DNA of 7,520 nt from Cyanobacteria bacterium UBA8803 (GTDB lineage Bacteria > Cyanobacteriota > Cyanobacteriia > Cyanobacteriales > Coleofasciculaceae). The translations under genes and the position numbers were made by a program. Location of the stretch: NCBI GenBank assembly GCA_003505715.1, contig DNXU01000632.1, positions 11,648-19,167 on the forward strand, in the 5' to 3' direction. The notes under the pieces are model-generated. The model worked only from the letters and a program-made list of their open reading frames with translations, made no database searches and was not told where the DNA came from. Shown one piece after another: positions 6,226 to 7,520 of this stretch (position 1 is its first letter; each line of letters opens with the position of its first letter).

Positions 6226-6639
6226 TTAATTGTGTTCAATGGCTAGAGAAATGCGGCCTCCACCGCCATCGGAGATCTCTTTTAAGAGCTTAACTACCTT
6301 AGAGTAAGACAGTTGGCGATCGGCATTCAAAATTACCGAACCCTCTGGATTTTTTTCCAGATAGGTTTGCATAGCCTCTATCATTTGGTCTGTAGTCACG
6401 GGTTTGCTGTCTATGAGGATGTCCCCTTCCAAGTTCAGTCCAATCTGCAAAGGTTCTGGTAGTTGGTGTTCCTTTCCACCCTGAGTCAAACCTGGTAGGT
6501 CAATGTTCGGTATCGCTTGACCTGTTAATGCCATGGCGGTGAGAATAAAAAACGTTAAGACACTCATCAGTACATCCATCATCGGAATGAGGTTGACTTC
6601 TGGCATTGACGAGCCTAGTTGGTGGTGTTTAAATCGCAT
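6226..6639 (-). CDS. exbD: ExbD/TolR-type proton-channel subunit, first copy
   Basis: A 137-residue ExbD-family subunit: a short N-terminus (MRFKHHQLGSSMP), one helix (about 16-38) with the key aspartate Asp22 in VNLIPMMDVL, and a periplasmic domain ending ILNADRQLSYSKVVKLLKE and GGGGRISLAIE. It matches the next copy closely through the N-terminus and helix, but diverges in the periplasmic hinge (TGQAIPNIDLPGLTQGG against a shorter, Gln-rich stretch). The pair therefore probably arose by duplication and then specialised outside the membrane. It lies 16 bases after exbB and 24 bases before the second exbD, all on the minus strand, indicating one transcript. Because ExbB pentamers enclose an ExbD dimer in known structures, a mixed ExbD dimer is possible here (inference). 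Confidence 0.9.
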   Translation of the reverse strand: MRFKHHQLGSSMPEVNLIPMMDVLMSVLTFFILTAMALTGQAIPNIDLPGLTQGGKEHQLPEPLQIGLNLEGDILIDSKPVTTDQMIEAMQTYLEKNPEGSVILNADRQLSYSKVVKLLKEISDGGGGRISLAIEHN

Positions 6640-6655
6640 GGATCAACTGAAGCAT

Positions 6656-7381
6656 TCAGTATTCTTCGATGGATAAGGGATCGCTCGTTAAGGTTGTCGA
6701 ACTAGGTAAAGAGCGGTTGGGGGTGGTGGCAGAGGGTTCGTACCAAACTTGCCGATAAATTAACTCTAACTGACTGCCGACTTCTGCAAAGTAATCAATT
6801 TGTTGAGACTGTAAGGTTACCTGAACTCGGAAGATTAACAGGGCAACAATAGCGATGATCATCCCAGCAGCTGTGGTAATCAGCGCCTCACCAATACCAG
6901 CTGCGGCTTTTGATGCCTCTGCTGTGGTTCCTCCTCCACCAATGTTAAGGTTACTAAATGTCACGATCAAACCCGTTACTGTCCCTAGCAGACCTAACAG
7001 GGGAGCGACAGCCACAATTGTTTCCAGGAGTTTGTCACCTTTGCGCATTTGCACAAATTCCTTGTCCCCTGCGGCTTCCATGGCTAGACTAAAAGTTTCT
7101 GGAGTTGGTTGCCTGAGTTTCAATGGAGCCAACAGAAAGCGACCGATCGGCAAAGATTGAGCATAATTGGCGATATCTGCCGCTTTTTGCAAGTCATAAC
7201 GTGCTGCATCCAAGACATCATGCACAATGCGGTCTTCTTGGCTTAAGAGCCTAAACCAAAACCAAGCTCTTTCTAGCGCACAGGAGATCATCAAAACTGA
7301 AAACATCAAAAGCGGCCACATCACCGGGCCACCTTTGATGAATAAATCATATACCCGCATCATAAAATTTAACGCGCTCAC
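6656..7381 (-). CDS. exbB: ExbB/TolQ/MotA-family proton-channel protein
   Basis: The pentameric scaffold of the inner-membrane motor that converts proton-motive force into movement of a TonB-type protein. The 241-residue protein has three membrane segments (about 16-36, 120-143, 163-186) with a cytoplasmic loop between the first and second, as in ExbB. The channel motifs are intact. VAPLLGLLGTVTGLI at 125-139 contains Thr134, the counterpart of E. coli Thr148. GIGEALITTAAG at 162-173 contains Glu165 and Thr170, the counterparts of Glu176 and Thr181. The C-terminal 25 residues are a Ser/Thr-rich tail. The start is uncertain: GTG at 7381 is used here, but ATG at 7363 or 7360 (residues 7 and 8) is equally possible, since none has a convincing ribosome binding site. 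It is first in the operon with two exbD genes, and a Pho-box-like array lies 64 bases upstream. Belongs to the exbB/tolQ family; Exb naming preferred because a tandem ExbD pair and TonB-like proteins are linked. Confidence 0.92.
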   Translation of the reverse strand: MSALNFMMRVYDLFIKGGPVMWPLLMFSVLMISCALERAWFWFRLLSQEDRIVHDVLDAARYDLQKAADIANYAQSLPIGRFLLAPLKLRQPTPETFSLAMEAAGDKEFVQMRKGDKLLETIVAVAPLLGLLGTVTGLIVTFSNLNIGGGGTTAEASKAAAGIGEALITTAAGMIIAIVALLIFRVQVTLQSQQIDYFAEVGSQLELIYRQVWYEPSATTPNRSLPSSTTLTSDPLSIEEY

Positions 7382-7445
7382 TCCGCTGGCATCTACAATA
7401 ATCAGGCGCTATCCAAGCTAGCATATCGGAATTTACAAGCATTTC

Positions 7446-7486
7446 TGGTTAACTTCCGGTAAATAGGAGGATAAGTAGCAGTTAAA
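7446..7486 (-). promoter_or_regulatory. Candidate Pho box: four 8-base direct repeats with 11-base period upstream of exbB
   Basis: Read on the minus strand, the units TTTAACTG (7486-7479), CTTATCCT (7475-7468), ATTTACCG (7464-7457) and GTTAACCA (7453-7446) are each separated by exactly three bases. Against the Synechocystis SphR half-site PyTTAAPyPy(A/T) they score 7, 7, 5 and 7 of 8. The units in the same phase just outside score 4 and 3, so the array has clear edges. A possible -10, TAAATT at 7435-7430, follows after 10 bases, and TATGCT at 7425-7420 is an alternative; no separate -35 is obvious, as expected for a Pho-activated promoter. It points toward exbB, 64 bases from the GTG. A divergent gene beyond the window could share it. 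Confidence 0.62.
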
Positions 7487-7491
7487 CAGGA

Positions 7492-7519
7492 GGGAATGGG
7501 GAATAGGGAATAGGGAATG
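7492..7519 (+). repeat. Heptameric short tandem repeat, GGGAATA family
   Basis: Four units, GGGAATG, GGGAATA, GGGAATA and GGGAATG, run to the window edge and may continue beyond it. They begin just outside the candidate Pho box and belong to a third heptamer family, different from those at 1-21 and 2742-2769 and at 1777-1797. Confidence 0.75.
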
Positions 7520-7520
7520 G

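Noticed and set aside
6855..7160. Plus-strand open frame of 101 codons, Ala/Pro-rich
   Set aside because: It is antisense to the conserved second and third membrane segments of ExbB.
7227..7421. Plus-strand open frame of 64 codons
   Set aside because: It overlaps the ExbB N-terminus and its leader, with no ribosome binding site or recognisable product.

Overview
The window most likely comes from a cyanobacterium, probably a filamentous one. The sequence signs are one exact HIP1 octamer (GCGATCGC at 3036-3043), four short arrays of 7-base repeats of the kind described as STRRs in filamentous cyanobacteria, and Pst and Exb proteins of cyanobacterial style. I cannot name the genus.

Layout. Positions 1-1775 on the plus strand hold the end of a high-affinity phosphate ABC transporter operon: pstA (permease) overlapping pstB (ATPase). 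Only 24 bases after pstB, and on the same strand, come three related genes (1800-2726, 2804-4213, 4438-5634). Each encodes a short cytoplasmic tail, one membrane helix carrying the TonB/TolA-type Ser-x3-His signature (or a variant), a long low-complexity linker and a periplasmic end. That end is a shared module which I do not recognise as a classical TonB C-terminal domain. Facing them on the minus strand is a compact three-gene operon, exbB (7381-6656), then exbD (6639-6226), then a second exbD (6201-5779). It encodes a proton-driven inner-membrane motor. The two groups converge on a 144-base gap containing a strong hairpin.

The main discovery lies upstream of exbB. On the minus strand at 7486-7446 there are four 8-base units, each separated by exactly 3 bases (11-base period). 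They match the cyanobacterial Pho-box half-site (PyTTAAPyPyW) at 7, 7, 5 and 7 of 8 positions. This suggests that the Exb motor is induced under phosphate starvation by the SphS-SphR (PhoR-PhoB type) system, like the pst genes next to it.

Working model (inference): a phosphate-limitation locus in which the PstSCAB inner-membrane importer is paired with a dedicated ExbB-ExbD-ExbD motor and three unusual TonB-like transducers. These could energise outer-membrane uptake of phosphate or phosphate esters, or do another envelope task. No outer-membrane receptor, porin or phosphatase lies inside the window, so the outer-membrane partner remains unknown. No intergenic stretch exceeds 300 bases.
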